Of a DNA stretch of 64,000 nt, positions 34,348 through 43,890 are shown in pieces. The stretch is taken from contig CANMLW010000001.1 of the NCBI GenBank assembly GCA_947498705.1, positions 620,001 through 684,000 on the forward strand, in the 5' to 3' direction. This stretch comes from an uncultured Aquimarina sp. (lineage in GTDB: Bacteria > Bacteroidota > Bacteroidia > Flavobacteriales > Flavobacteriaceae). Below the pieces are notes generated by a model that was not told the origin of the DNA, searched no databases, and was given only the letters and a program-made list of their open reading frames with translations. The position numbers and the translations under genes are program-made. Numbering within the stretch: the stretch's first letter is position 1; every line of letters starts with the position of its first letter.

Positions 34348-34707
34348 ATTTAAATCTATACTATTTCATGAATTTCTTCTTTTTATCATTAATTACTTAA
34401 AAAAGTTATTCAAATTTGAAATTTTCTATTTGATGTAAAAAGTAAATATAGTTGAAATGTTAATCTAACCTATGAGGTTCCAAATAATCACTTCAATTGT
34501 CATGAGCTCTTTTAATTCATAGCTAATCAATTCATTAGCCAATTATAACAACTTAGCCTTTAATTTAACAATTGAAATTAAATTAGTTTAAAAATAGACC
34601 CCTCTATTATTTGACATTATTTGCTTTGAATTACAGTTCTCTAAAAATAAAAGGCTTCTTAAAATTTAAGAAGCCTTTTATCAAATAGATGCACTTACTA
34701 TTATAGC
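34348..34707. other. A+T-rich intergenic region
   Basis: No gene is seen. A 12-bp stem-loop at 34649-34679 probably terminates the M57 gene; the rest shows no repeat or RNA feature I can support. Confidence 0.5.
34649..34679 (-). terminator. Terminator after the M57 protease gene
   Basis: AAAAGGCTTCTT pairs with AAGAAGCCTTTT across an A/T loop. The A- and T-flanks let it work in both directions, but only the minus-strand gene at 34708 needs it. Confidence 0.75.
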
Positions 34708-35553
34708 TTAGTTTGGATATAGAAATGCTACCGCTTTTTTATCATTTACAGAGAGACCTGCAAATCCATTTAATGCAGTAGCTCCATTCATTACAGAACT
34801 TGGGTCGGGATCATTCCCTGTATTAGGGGTTCCTGGAATGGCAACAAGATTATCACTACCTTCACCCAAACCTCTCCAATTGGTATGTCTAAAACCAATG
34901 TTATGCCCCAGTTCGTGTACCATATTATTTAATCTTACATCATATTCTAAAGATTGATCATTAGAAAAATCAAGATTAACAAATATTGTTTTTCCCGCAT
35001 TTCCGTCTTCAGGAAAACTTCCTATTGCAACTGTTGGATCACCTAAAAGACCAAAATCACTTAATACAATAATATCTGCTTCCTGGATAGTTGCTGCTTG
35101 CGTAAATTGTAAACCACTGTCGGGTACAGAATTCCAAATAGTCATAGCATTTTTGGTAGCATCTGTCCAGTTATCTTCGTTCGGAGCATTTGTATTTGTA
35201 TTATCCTCCTGAGCTACAGAAGAATGTATGAACACACTAATATTTCTGTAATCATCTACTAATGTCTCTCTAGCTTGTTTACTTATAGTATAATCTTCAA
35301 TTTTTCCAGAAAAAAGCACATCTCCTATTACGTAATCACCATTAGATAATTTTTCGATTTTATCTATATTCCATCCTTTACCTACCAAAGTTTTAACTAC
35401 CGGATCATTTGGATCTACTTTATCTATCGAGTTTGTCTCTTCTATAGTTAGGCTATTAGATTCGGGGTCATCTTTTGTACATGAAAAAGTAAATGAAACT
35501 AACACTGCTGTGACGCACAATAACTTAATCCTTTTCTTCAACAAATTCTTCAT
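34708..35553 (-). CDS. M57-type zinc metalloprotease lipoprotein
   Basis: The 281-residue protein has a lipoprotein signal (VSFTFSC, lipid Cys 25) and a metzincin-type catalytic domain from about 100. HELGHNIGFRH at 213-223 gives three zinc His and the catalytic Glu, and VMNGA after it is the Met-turn. The family is annotated as dual-action HEIGH or M57 protease in Bacteroidota. It should be anchored to the envelope and act on protein there. The gene is monocistronic, with a terminator at 34649-34679. Confidence 0.88.
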   Translation of the reverse strand: MKNLLKKRIKLLCVTAVLVSFTFSCTKDDPESNSLTIEETNSIDKVDPNDPVVKTLVGKGWNIDKIEKLSNGDYVIGDVLFSGKIEDYTISKQARETLVDDYRNISVFIHSSVAQEDNTNTNAPNEDNWTDATKNAMTIWNSVPDSGLQFTQAATIQEADIIVLSDFGLLGDPTVAIGSFPEDGNAGKTIFVNLDFSNDQSLEYDVRLNNMVHELGHNIGFRHTNWRGLGEGSDNLVAIPGTPNTGNDPDPSSVMNGATALNGFAGLSVNDKKAVAFLYPN

Positions 35554-35752
35554 AGTATTTTTTTATTAAAATTATGAGGACTAAACTATTACATTTGTAA
35601 GCTTCTTTATTCTCCAATTGTATAAACGGTTTATTTAATTGGATAAAGTGTATATTTTAGTTCATTAAGTGTTTTTTTAACATAAGTGTAGTAATCTAAT
35701 TCTTATTTCAAGGCATTAAAACACCATAAAAACTAACATATCAACACTTTAA

Positions 35753-35872
35753 CTACTCAACTTCTACTATAATACGTTTTACAATTTGTTTTGCGGTGGT
35801 GAGTCTTGACATATCAGAATAAATTTTTCTGGTTTGTCCAGAATGATAACCAGAACGGTTCATTAAAACCAT
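35753..35872 (-). CDS. Small ORF or remnant (39 aa)
   Basis: ATG at 35872 opens 39 codons to TAG at 35753; the frame runs open upstream to about 35915 without another ATG (HIFESIIDKIILRV). The sequence SGYHSGQTRKIYSDMSRLTTAK looks coding and unlike random A+T-rich DNA. A second frame in the next 60 bases upstream (LVVDTGQAGFSVAYF then a stop) may be the same gene after a frameshift, so this could be a decayed gene. No family is recognised. Confidence 0.35.
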   Translation of the reverse strand: MVLMNRSGYHSGQTRKIYSDMSRLTTAKQIVKRIIVEVE

Positions 35873-35956
35873 AACTCTTAAGATAATTTTATCGATGATC
35901 GATTCAAAAATATGCAACAGAAAACCCGGCTTGCCCTGTATCTACAACCAGAATTA

Positions 35957-37135
35957 TTATAAACTTTTTTCATCAAGAGCTCTTCTAAGTCTATAAAATG
36001 CCTCTTGTATATTGGATAATGGCGTTGCTATATTCATTCTCATAAATTGAGAATGATCTTTACTAAACCATGTACCAGGTGTTAACGCTAACTGAGCTTC
36101 GCTGAAAATTAATTCTTTTAAAGCTTCTTCTGATAAATTGAAATTACCAAAATCTAACCAAATCTGATAAGTACCTTCAGGAACAAAAAAAGTTATTTCT
36201 GGAATCTCTTTTTGTAAAAATTCCAGAATCCAATTTATACTGTTTTCTAAATATACTAATAACTCATTCACCCACGCTTCACCTTTTGTATATGCGGCAA
36301 TGGTCGCAAAAGTAGAAAACGCATTACCATGATCAAGGTACATAGAACTTACGGTAGATTTTATCTTATTGAAAACATCCTTGTTTGGGATATATAGATA
36401 TCCGTTAGAAATGCTTTGCATCCCAAATGTTTTTGCAGGAGAACCTAAGATGGTAATATGCGACTCGTTGTTAAATGAGGCAATACTAGTAAAAGCTGTC
36501 TTGGAATAAATAATATCGGCATGAATTTCATCACTAACTATAGTAACATTGTAGGTATTTGCAAGCGATATTAGTTTTTGTAACTCTTTTCTATTCCATA
36601 CACGACCAACTGGGTTATGTGGGTTACAGAGTATAATTAATTTTATGTTCTCTGATTGAAGTTTTTGCTCCAGATCTTCAAAATCCATTTCATATTTTCC
36701 TTCTACAACTTTTAATGGATTGGATATTATTTTTCTATTCGCTGTTTCAATAGCTTTATGAAACTGATGATAAACAGGTGTTTGAATAAGAATATTGTCA
36801 TTTTCTTTTGTTAATTCTCTAATTAACAATGCAATTCCTGTAAGTACACCAGAAACCTGTATAAACGCTTTCGTTTCTAATTTTAATTGATGTCTTTTAA
36901 AATTCCAATCAGAAATAGTTTTAAAAACACTATCTGGATTAAACTCGTATGCATACACTCCTCTATCGACTAAACGCTGCAATTCATTAGTAATTGGTTC
37001 TGCTATTTTAAAATCCATATCTGCAATCCATAATGGCATTAGATCCTTTGATCCAAACATGGATTCTAAAAAAAGAGGATTACTCTTTACAAAATGATGT
37101 TCATAGTTAGTGTGAATTGTATCGAATATATTCAT
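35957..37135 (-). CDS. PatB/MalY-type aminotransferase or C-S lyase
   Basis: The 392-residue PLP enzyme of fold type I has LWIADMDFKIAEPI near residue 35, NPHNPVGRVW near 168, SDEIHADIIY near 199 and the Schiff-base Lys in GSPAKTFGMQ near 231. This is the MalY/PatB group, usually cystathionine beta-lyases that cut cysteine C-S bonds. It is the last gene of a run with a sigma factor, an MFS carrier, a Cys-rich peptide and a flavoprotein; a thiol-related role for the operon fits. The start lies 25 bases after the sigma factor stop. Confidence 0.85.
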   Translation of the reverse strand: MNIFDTIHTNYEHHFVKSNPLFLESMFGSKDLMPLWIADMDFKIAEPITNELQRLVDRGVYAYEFNPDSVFKTISDWNFKRHQLKLETKAFIQVSGVLTGIALLIRELTKENDNILIQTPVYHQFHKAIETANRKIISNPLKVVEGKYEMDFEDLEQKLQSENIKLIILCNPHNPVGRVWNRKELQKLISLANTYNVTIVSDEIHADIIYSKTAFTSIASFNNESHITILGSPAKTFGMQSISNGYLYIPNKDVFNKIKSTVSSMYLDHGNAFSTFATIAAYTKGEAWVNELLVYLENSINWILEFLQKEIPEITFFVPEGTYQIWLDFGNFNLSEEALKELIFSEAQLALTPGTWFSKDHSQFMRMNIATPLSNIQEAFYRLRRALDEKSL

Positions 37136-37159
37136 AAAATTGATTTGTGTTTATGGGTA

Positions 37160-37702
37160 TTAAGAACAAGATGATTTTTTATTGTCTCCGTCTCTTGATT
37201 TATATTCTAAAATACTTCCTTTTCCTCCTTGTAAAATGGTACAACATCCTTCAAACAATTCTTTTAATTTTTTTCGCCCTCGTTGAATTTTTGAACGAAC
37301 GGTTACATAATTCATATTGAGCTTTTCGGCTATTTCCTTTTGGGGGATTTCTTTCAGTTCAGATAATATCATCAATTCTCGATATTCTTCTGGCAACTGA
37401 TTTACAAAAGAACTTACACATTTACTCAATGCTATACCTGCATCATCATTGGTTTCATAATCTAATAAAAAGTCACCCTCGATGGTATTTGTATGTAGCT
37501 GTTTTTTACGGTAGTAATCTGTAATTGTATTTTTGGCAATTGTATATACCCAACTTTTAAGATTATCAACGCCATCTTTATTAGACTTAGATAGTTTTAA
37601 AAACACATCTTGGGTTAAATCCTCGGCATCCTCTTGACTACGAACACGTTTTTTGACATAACCAAGTAATGGATTATAAAATTGAACGATTTGATTTTGC
37701 AT
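37160..37702 (-). CDS. sigZ: SigZ-like ECF sigma factor
   Basis: The 180-residue protein has region 2 (residues 8-70; YNPLLGYVKKRVRSQEDAEDLTQDVFLK) and region 4 (110-155; LPEEYRELMILSELKEIPQKEIAEKLNMNYVTVRSKIQRGRKKLK). The C-terminal tail has GCC near 163 and ends in SSCS, unlike plain ECF factors; SigZ proteins often carry such a Cys tail, and it may sense thiols or metals. It overlaps the MFS gene by 29 bases. No anti-sigma gene is seen beside it. Confidence 0.88.
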   Translation of the reverse strand: MQNQIVQFYNPLLGYVKKRVRSQEDAEDLTQDVFLKLSKSNKDGVDNLKSWVYTIAKNTITDYYRKKQLHTNTIEGDFLLDYETNDDAGIALSKCVSSFVNQLPEEYRELMILSELKEIPQKEIAEKLNMNYVTVRSKIQRGRKKLKELFEGCCTILQGGKGSILEYKSRDGDNKKSSCS

Positions 37703-38852
37703 ATCTCATATAAAAATTGATGAATAAAATTGTTCCTACGATACATAAAGATACATATAGGTTTTGTACCCCTAAGTATTCCACTGCATAGATTCCTATA
37801 AAAGCTCCTATTGCAGCACCTAAATCCCACCAGGTAGTTACACTAGAAATTGCTTGTAATGAATTATCTTCTTCTTGCTTTTGTATTGCTATCAATGGTG
37901 AAAAAGTTACCACAATTGTATTAAATAAAAAAGCTAAAACAATACCTAAAATAGTATAATCGAATGCGATCAATATCATGGCAAAAAGACAAATGCTTAT
38001 TGAAAATAAAAATAGTAATAAGGGGCGAAAGTATATTGTTAGGATACCGCCTATTATTGAAAAAAATAAAACAAATAATCGCTTTATCAATAAATAAAAA
38101 GCAACATAAACCAGTAACTCATTTGAATTTGCAATGCTTCCTGATAGTAAATATGATAAAGATACTACCGAAATACCATCTATTGAAACAGATAGGATAA
38201 ACACCAATAGATTGGTTGCATTAGGATAAAATGTGAGATTAACTTTTACAGAGTTACTTTTCGGTTTAGCTTCCATTTTAGGTAAGGAATAGGCTAAAAA
38301 AACACCTAAAAGACTAATTAATGCGATACTAAAAAGTCCATTTTGTATTCCAAAGTTATCAATAAGTATGGGTCCGAACCATAGTATACCTAATGCTCCT
38401 AATGATTTTATACTTTGGGATACCCCAAATGCTAAACCGGATTTTTGTTTAGTCTGAGAGGCATAATGTAACGTTGCAATTTTTAACCCAGAATAGCTTA
38501 ATCCCCATAAAACTCTAGCAATTAAAAAACAAATAAATCCTAGTTTTAACCCATACATAAAAGTAGTTACGGTTGCTACCAATGAGGTAACAATCAATAT
38601 TTTTCTCATTCCGATTCTTTGTACCCAATTTGCAATATGCGTATTGGCTATAATTCTTACAAAACGATTTATGGATAGCAATACTCCTATAAAAAATACT
38701 GAAAAGCCTAATTCTTTACCATATATAGGGAGTACAGGGTATAAAATAGCATCGCCTAATCCTGCAAAAGCCATTACTCCACTAGCACGCAAAGCCCCTC
38801 TAAAAGAAGAGCTTTGATCTTTTGATATAATAGTGCTTTTTATTAGCAGCAT
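37674..38852 (-). CDS. MFS transporter
   Basis: The 392-residue protein has twelve membrane segments and a signature LSINRFVRIIANTHIANWVQRIGMRK near residue 60, the cytoplasmic loop 2-3 of the major facilitator superfamily. It starts 10 bases inside the Cys-rich peptide gene and overlaps the sigma gene at its end, so the three are coupled. Substrate is unknown; arsenical or thiol-compound export is one option from context. Confidence 0.85.
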   Translation of the reverse strand: MLLIKSTIISKDQSSSFRGALRASGVMAFAGLGDAILYPVLPIYGKELGFSVFFIGVLLSINRFVRIIANTHIANWVQRIGMRKILIVTSLVATVTTFMYGLKLGFICFLIARVLWGLSYSGLKIATLHYASQTKQKSGLAFGVSQSIKSLGALGILWFGPILIDNFGIQNGLFSIALISLLGVFLAYSLPKMEAKPKSNSVKVNLTFYPNATNLLVFILSVSIDGISVVSLSYLLSGSIANSNELLVYVAFYLLIKRLFVLFFSIIGGILTIYFRPLLLFLFSISICLFAMILIAFDYTILGIVLAFLFNTIVVTFSPLIAIQKQEEDNSLQAISSVTTWWDLGAAIGAFIGIYAVEYLGVQNLYVSLCIVGTILFINFYMRYAKSNRSIL

Positions 38853-39040
38853 CCTGTCAAGACACTATTTGTATCTCTACTCTCTTCTTTATCACAACAA
38901 GATGATCCATCGACAGGTTGTTCACAACAAGAGCTTTCCTTTGGTGATACTTCTACTTGTGATGTTGTTCCACAACATCCACCTCCTTGTTGAACCGTTA
39001 CTGTTTCTTCGTTTGATTTTCTTGTTTTCATATCTGTCAT
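38843..39040 (-). CDS. Cys-Cys-rich small protein
   Basis: The 65-residue product has four adjacent Cys pairs: GGGCCG, SSCCE, SSCCD and a final TGCC at the C-terminus. It has no signal peptide, so it is cytoplasmic. Spaced CC pairs are typical of soft-metal or metalloid binding. The flavoprotein upstream ends in a similar Cys tail (GGCC, SSCGTSGC), which links the two genes. It overlaps the MFS gene by 10 bases. A buffer or carrier of As, Hg or Cu is plausible but not shown. Confidence 0.75.
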   Translation of the reverse strand: MTDMKTRKSNEETVTVQQGGGCCGTTSQVEVSPKESSCCEQPVDGSSCCDKEESRDTNSVLTGCC

Positions 39041-39119
39041 TTTTAATTTTATATTATTATTTTATTGTTTTCACTCTTTAAGACGTAAGACTTATAAAAT
39101 GATGCTTTTTTTTTATTTT

Positions 39120-40481
39120 TTAATTGCATCCAGATGTTCCACAACTAGAACCAGAAGCTTCCGTTTCTACCAAATCTGATTCTGTAGTACAGCAACCGCC
39201 TGCACTACCGCCTTTTTCGTTAGTAGCAAAATCGGTACTACATACTCCTGTTTCGGGAAGATTAAGTTCTACTCGTTCTGCGGCTTCTACATCTCCCGCC
39301 ATATACGCCACTACAGATCTTACTTGCTCATAACCGGTTGCCATCAGAAAGGTTGGGGCTCTACCATAACTTTTTGAGCCTACGATATAAAAATCTTTTT
39401 CGGGATGTCGTAGTTCTTTTTCTCCGTGAGGCCTTACACTACCACAACTATGAATATTTGGATCAATTAGTTCTGCTAAATCAAATACGGATTCTAACGA
39501 TGCATCCAAATCCAATCGTACTTCACGAATCATATCCAAATTTGGTCGTGATCCAGTATTACTGATGATTTCGTCTATTTGATTAATAGTTTCGATATCA
39601 CCATTCAAGTCACCTATAATTTGAATCCCTTTTTCTCCTTTGGTAAGTTTTAGAATATGAAAAGGAGTATATACATTTAGTTTTCTGCTGTTTACCAATT
39701 TCTCAATTCGAATACCAAGAGCGCCTCTAGCCTCTAATGCATCGTCTTCTTTACCACCATACACCCTATCCATAGTATCTTTTCGAAGAATCCAGTTAAG
39801 CTGTGTTTGAGGATATTCTTTTTGAATATCTGCCAAATCTAACAATGCATTGATTGCAGAATGCCCTCCTCCTACTACAGCGATATTTTTATTTTTATAA
39901 CGATCTAAATCCTCATTTTTGACATTAGGAATACCATAATAGATATGTTCTTTTAACTCTTCTTCTCCTTCTGCAAGTACACCTCCAGACCCTATGGGGT
40001 TTGGTTGATTCCAAGTACCTGTAGCATCAATAACAGCTTTGGCTTCATAATATGTAACAACACCATCTTCTTCTACTTTAATTGAAAAAGGTTTGTCTTC
40101 TCTACCCCAGGTTTTCATCTTATCCAAGCCTTTTCTTCCGATAGAAAGTACTTTACTATTCAGATGAATATGTGGTTTAATTTGTGGTAAATTTGATAAT
40201 GGTCTAAAGTATACTTCTACCAATTCTTGTCCTGTAGGTAATTCGTCTTTATTTGGTGCTATCCAATCTGTCTGAAGTAACAGTTCTTCTGCGGCTGTAT
40301 CGATATTATATTTCCAGGGAGAAAAAACTCGAACATGATTCCATGATAACATATTTTGCCCAACTGACTTTCCTGCTTCAAAGACAATGAATGGAAGTTT
40401 TTGAAGGGTTAAATGTGCCGCTGCTGCCAGTCCTATCGGGCCTGCACCTATAATTGCTATGGGTAAATTATTATTTTGCAT
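39120..40481 (-). CDS. FAD/NAD(P)-binding oxidoreductase with Cys-rich C-terminal tail
   Basis: The 453-residue protein has a FAD-binding Rossmann motif (IIGAGPIGLAAAAH from residue 10) and an NAD(P) motif (VVGGGHSAINALLDL near 203), as in flavin monooxygenases and TrxB-like enzymes. Beyond residue 410 lies a tail of Gly, Ser and Thr with Cys at CSTD, GGCC and SSCGTSGCN, not part of the usual fold. The tail resembles the 65-residue peptide encoded next. ArsO-type enzymes of arsenic clusters have this flavoprotein core, but the match is only general. It is the first gene of the operon. Confidence 0.8.
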   Translation of the reverse strand: MQNNNLPIAIIGAGPIGLAAAAHLTLQKLPFIVFEAGKSVGQNMLSWNHVRVFSPWKYNIDTAAEELLLQTDWIAPNKDELPTGQELVEVYFRPLSNLPQIKPHIHLNSKVLSIGRKGLDKMKTWGREDKPFSIKVEEDGVVTYYEAKAVIDATGTWNQPNPIGSGGVLAEGEEELKEHIYYGIPNVKNEDLDRYKNKNIAVVGGGHSAINALLDLADIQKEYPQTQLNWILRKDTMDRVYGGKEDDALEARGALGIRIEKLVNSRKLNVYTPFHILKLTKGEKGIQIIGDLNGDIETINQIDEIISNTGSRPNLDMIREVRLDLDASLESVFDLAELIDPNIHSCGSVRPHGEKELRHPEKDFYIVGSKSYGRAPTFLMATGYEQVRSVVAYMAGDVEAAERVELNLPETGVCSTDFATNEKGGSAGGCCTTESDLVETEASGSSCGTSGCN

Positions 40482-40573
40482 CTTTTTAAATTTAAGTTCA
40501 TCTTCTAAGACGAGTCCTTTAAAAAATGATGCAATAATCTAGTACAAATTAGAAACTAATACGTATCAAGATT

Positions 40574-41548
40574 TTAAATTTTGGCCCAACCCCCTGTATC
40601 TTTAGATACTTCGGTAGCCATACCAATAGCTTGTAGTTCTTCAATCAATTTAATATTTGCAAAACTAGGGGTATTAGTTTCTATAGCATCCAAAAAACTG
40701 GAAATACATTCTCTCATTCCAGGCCAATCTGCATAAGGTTGTTTTGCAGGGTAAAAATTTGTTTCTGTTTTTTCTTTGGTTCTCAGTTTTAGTTCGCCTG
40801 TTAAGATATCAATGAATATGTCTCCTTTACTTCCCACAATATCTATGGTAATTATAAGCTCATCCATACTATCAATATTTACTTTTAATTCTCCCCAAAT
40901 CCCGTTATAATCAAAAATACCGGTACTTTGACTTTGTCTTCTTCCTGCTACCCCCTTACCATCGAGAATTAATACTCTTTTTGGAGTTGCATCCAGAATG
41001 GTATTAAGAACATGTACATACCACAACGTAAGTCGATTTATAACATTAGTATCCTCATTGGGTTCTGCTCCCCAATTGGATTTTAAAGAAATAGCCACAC
41101 TCTGAACCTCTCCCAAAACCCCAGTTTTCAGTATACTAGAAACCTTTGGTATTACCGGTATAAGTGCCAATTCTAAATCAGCATGTGTAATTTGTGTAGC
41201 ATCTTTTAATCCTTGCAGAACTTTAGCAATTAGCTCTCGAGTATGCCCTATAGGAGGTTCATAAAAAAAAGGTTTTCCAGATGCAATCGCTTTTAGAATT
41301 ACGGTTCCATGTAAATGGTCGGGAACCGCAATCATTATAGCATCTATGTGGGGTGAATTCAATAAATCTTCATAGTTATTATACACATCTATGGTATCTC
41401 CAAATTTGGACTCGATGCGCTTAATCGTTTTGTTACTTTTTGCAGAAATGGCAACAACTTGTGCTCGACCGTCATATTCAAGTGCTGGTAAATAGGCATC
41501 TTTAACCCAATTACCAAACCCGATGATTCCTATTTTAATTTTCGACAT
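40574..41548 (-). CDS. Gfo/Idh/MocA-family oxidoreductase with altered EKP motif
   Basis: The 324-residue protein has a Rossmann NAD(P) domain (IGIIGFGNWVKDAYLPAL near residue 6; AVPDHLHG near 73) and the C-terminal alpha/beta domain of the family. The conserved EKP motif that holds the active-site Lys reads EPP (PFFYEPPIG near 95), so classical dehydrogenase activity is doubtful. It overlaps the SemiSWEET gene before it by 14 bases. The role may be sugar-like substrate handling. Confidence 0.82.
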   Translation of the reverse strand: MSKIKIGIIGFGNWVKDAYLPALEYDGRAQVVAISAKSNKTIKRIESKFGDTIDVYNNYEDLLNSPHIDAIMIAVPDHLHGTVILKAIASGKPFFYEPPIGHTRELIAKVLQGLKDATQITHADLELALIPVIPKVSSILKTGVLGEVQSVAISLKSNWGAEPNEDTNVINRLTLWYVHVLNTILDATPKRVLILDGKGVAGRRQSQSTGIFDYNGIWGELKVNIDSMDELIITIDIVGSKGDIFIDILTGELKLRTKEKTETNFYPAKQPYADWPGMRECISSFLDAIETNTPSFANIKLIEELQAIGMATEVSKDTGGWAKI

Positions 41549-41834
41549 AAACTGCTCTTTTTTTTCTAAAGACTATAACGCATAAAATTATTTGTATGGA
41601 TAGTGCCAGAGCATTTGTTATTAAAAGTGCTAAAGCTCCAAACCGAAGTCCATAAATTGACCAAAATAAATAGACAAATACCCAACCAAATACGTAGCCA
41701 AAAGAGAGACTGCTTTTATTTTTTGATTTATATTCTTTAATAATTTGTACTATGGTAATAAAACAGACAAAAAAACCAATTATTAATCCTAAAATTTCGA
41801 ATATTGGCTCTGGGATTGATTCTAATAATTTCAT
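41535..41834 (-). CDS. SemiSWEET-like small transporter
   Basis: A 99-residue protein with three membrane segments (about 13-32, 42-62 and 66-90) and a PQ-loop-type half repeat (SLSFGYVFGWVFVYLFWSIYG). SemiSWEETs dimerise to move sugars. It is translated with the oxidoreductase after it, whose start overlaps it by 14 bases, so the two may share a substrate. Confidence 0.68.
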   Translation of the reverse strand: MKLLESIPEPIFEILGLIIGFFVCFITIVQIIKEYKSKNKSSLSFGYVFGWVFVYLFWSIYGLRFGALALLITNALALSIQIILCVIVFRKKRAVYVEN

Positions 41835-42029
41835 GTAAATATTCTTATCAAATAGCTTTTAAAAGAGCCAAACTAGTTTAAACTATTTCAAAAATCAAAT
41901 AAATCATTGTTAAATAATTCATCTGCATTTTCATTAATAGTATACAATAAAAAGTTTCATATTTTTTTTTAATTTGTATACTTTTAAATAGTTGAATATA
42001 TTGGTCTATGTTAGCATAAATTATATAGT

Positions 42030-43859
42030 ATGGTAGAATTAGCAGGAATTATTATTTTAGGAATACTCGCGCAATGGGTTGCATGGAAATTTAGGTTACC
42101 CGCAATTTTACCGTTAATATTAATCGGTTTATTTGTTGGGCCTATTGCTGCCGAATTTCTAACTGCAGATGGAAGAAAATTAATCGAACCTATCTGGAAT
42201 GGTAATAGAGGGCTATTTCCTGGTGAAAGCTTGTTCTATTTTGTTTCACTTGCTATTAGTATCATATTATTTGAAGGAGGGTTAACCTTAAAAATGAGTG
42301 AGGTAAAAAATGTTGGTCCGGCAATTACGAAATTAATTACGTTGGGCTCTGCTGTAACCTTTTTTGGAGCTGCCATTGCGGTTCATTATATATTTTACCT
42401 AAGTTGGGAAATTTCTTTTCTTTTCTCTGGGCTTATTATTGTAACAGGACCTACAGTAATAACTCCCATTCTTAGAAATATCCCGTTAAAAAAAGATATC
42501 GCTGCTGTTTTGAAATGGGAAGGAATTTTAATTGATCCTATTGGTGCACTTGTAGCAGTTTTGGTATTCGAATTTATTAGTGTAGGTGGCGGAAGTACCT
42601 ATACAAAAACAGCATTTATAGAGTTTGCTAAGATTATTCTATTTGGAGTTACATTTGGTTTTACATTTGCTCATGGTTTTAGTATGGCACTCAAAAGAAA
42701 ACTAATTCCTCATTATTTATTAAATGTAGTACTTCTCGCTTCTGTTTTAGGTGTTTTTGTATTGTCAGATGCCTTTGCTCATGAATCTGGTTTATTATCG
42801 GTGGTTGTCATGGGTATGGTTCTTGGTAATTCTGGACTCCCTCACTTAAAAGAACTACTATATTTTAAAGAGTCATTAAGCGTTTTACTTATTTCGATAC
42901 TCTTTATTTTATTAGCTGCAAATATAAACTTTGATGACCTGGTACTAATTTTTAACTGGAAAACATTATTACTCTTTGCAATTGTAGTCTTTTTTATAAG
43001 ACCCTTGGGCGTATTTGCTTCTACTATAAATTCTACCTTAAAATTAAATGAAAAATTATTTATAAGTTGGGTAGGCCCTAGAGGTATTGTAGCAGCAGGT
43101 ATTGCTTCATTATTTGGATTAAAATTGGCCAAAAATGGTGTCCCTGGAGCAGCATATATAACTCCGTTGGTTTTTATGATTGTGTTGGGGACCGTATTGT
43201 TAAATGCAACTACTGCCAGATTGTTTGCAAAAATTGCTGGTGTTTTTCTAAATAAATCAGAAGGAATATTAATCATAGGAGCTTCTGAGGCATCACGAAT
43301 AATTGCTCAATACCTAAACGAAAATGAAAAACAAGTAGTGCTAATTGATACCAATCAAACCAATATAAATCACGCAAAGCAATTGGGATTAGATGCATTG
43401 AACGTGGACATATACTCTGATGAATTAATAGACAATATAGAATTAAATAATATTGGTTATTTAATTGCTTTAACCGGTAATACCGATATTAATAAATTTG
43501 CTATTGATAAATTTAAAAAGCAATTTGGTGAAAACGGTGCATATCGTATTGCTACAAAAGACGAAATTAGTAATCAAACCAAAGATCAAGGTTTGTTCTC
43601 CTATACAAATGATTATTTATCGTTACTAGAATTGGCTAGAAAAAAGCCTAATATACATGAGATACATATAGAATCAGAAAACGATTTTCATGACCTCATT
43701 ACATATACCAAAAATGAAAAGGATATTATTCCTTTGTTTTTGAAACATGGTAATAATCAATTAGAAACTATTGGTACTTTTAATGGAGAGTTAAAAATTG
43801 AAAAAGGGACCAAACTTGTTTACTTAGGAAATAAAATCAAACAAGATGTATTAACATAA
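42030..43859 (+). CDS. CPA1/NhaP-type cation-proton antiporter with TrkA-N domain
   Basis: The 609-residue protein has about twelve membrane segments (residues 1-400), with ITGPTVITPILRN and EGILIDPIGALVAVLVFEF near 140-190, the conserved Asp-bearing helix of Na+/H+ and K+/H+ antiporters. A Rossmann TrkA-N domain (408-520; GILIIGASEASRIIAQYL) gates it by NAD or ATP. It exchanges monovalent cations for protons. It converges with the potassium-channel gene, 31 bases between stops. Confidence 0.92.
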   Translation: MVELAGIIILGILAQWVAWKFRLPAILPLILIGLFVGPIAAEFLTADGRKLIEPIWNGNRGLFPGESLFYFVSLAISIILFEGGLTLKMSEVKNVGPAITKLITLGSAVTFFGAAIAVHYIFYLSWEISFLFSGLIIVTGPTVITPILRNIPLKKDIAAVLKWEGILIDPIGALVAVLVFEFISVGGGSTYTKTAFIEFAKIILFGVTFGFTFAHGFSMALKRKLIPHYLLNVVLLASVLGVFVLSDAFAHESGLLSVVVMGMVLGNSGLPHLKELLYFKESLSVLLISILFILLAANINFDDLVLIFNWKTLLLFAIVVFFIRPLGVFASTINSTLKLNEKLFISWVGPRGIVAAGIASLFGLKLAKNGVPGAAYITPLVFMIVLGTVLLNATTARLFAKIAGVFLNKSEGILIIGASEASRIIAQYLNENEKQVVLIDTNQTNINHAKQLGLDALNVDIYSDELIDNIELNNIGYLIALTGNTDINKFAIDKFKKQFGENGAYRIATKDEISNQTKDQGLFSYTNDYLSLLELARKKPNIHEIHIESENDFHDLITYTKNEKDIIPLFLKHGNNQLETIGTFNGELKIEKGTKLVYLGNKIKQDVLT

Positions 43860-43890
43860 CTTTCAAAAACACGATATATCATCGTATGGC

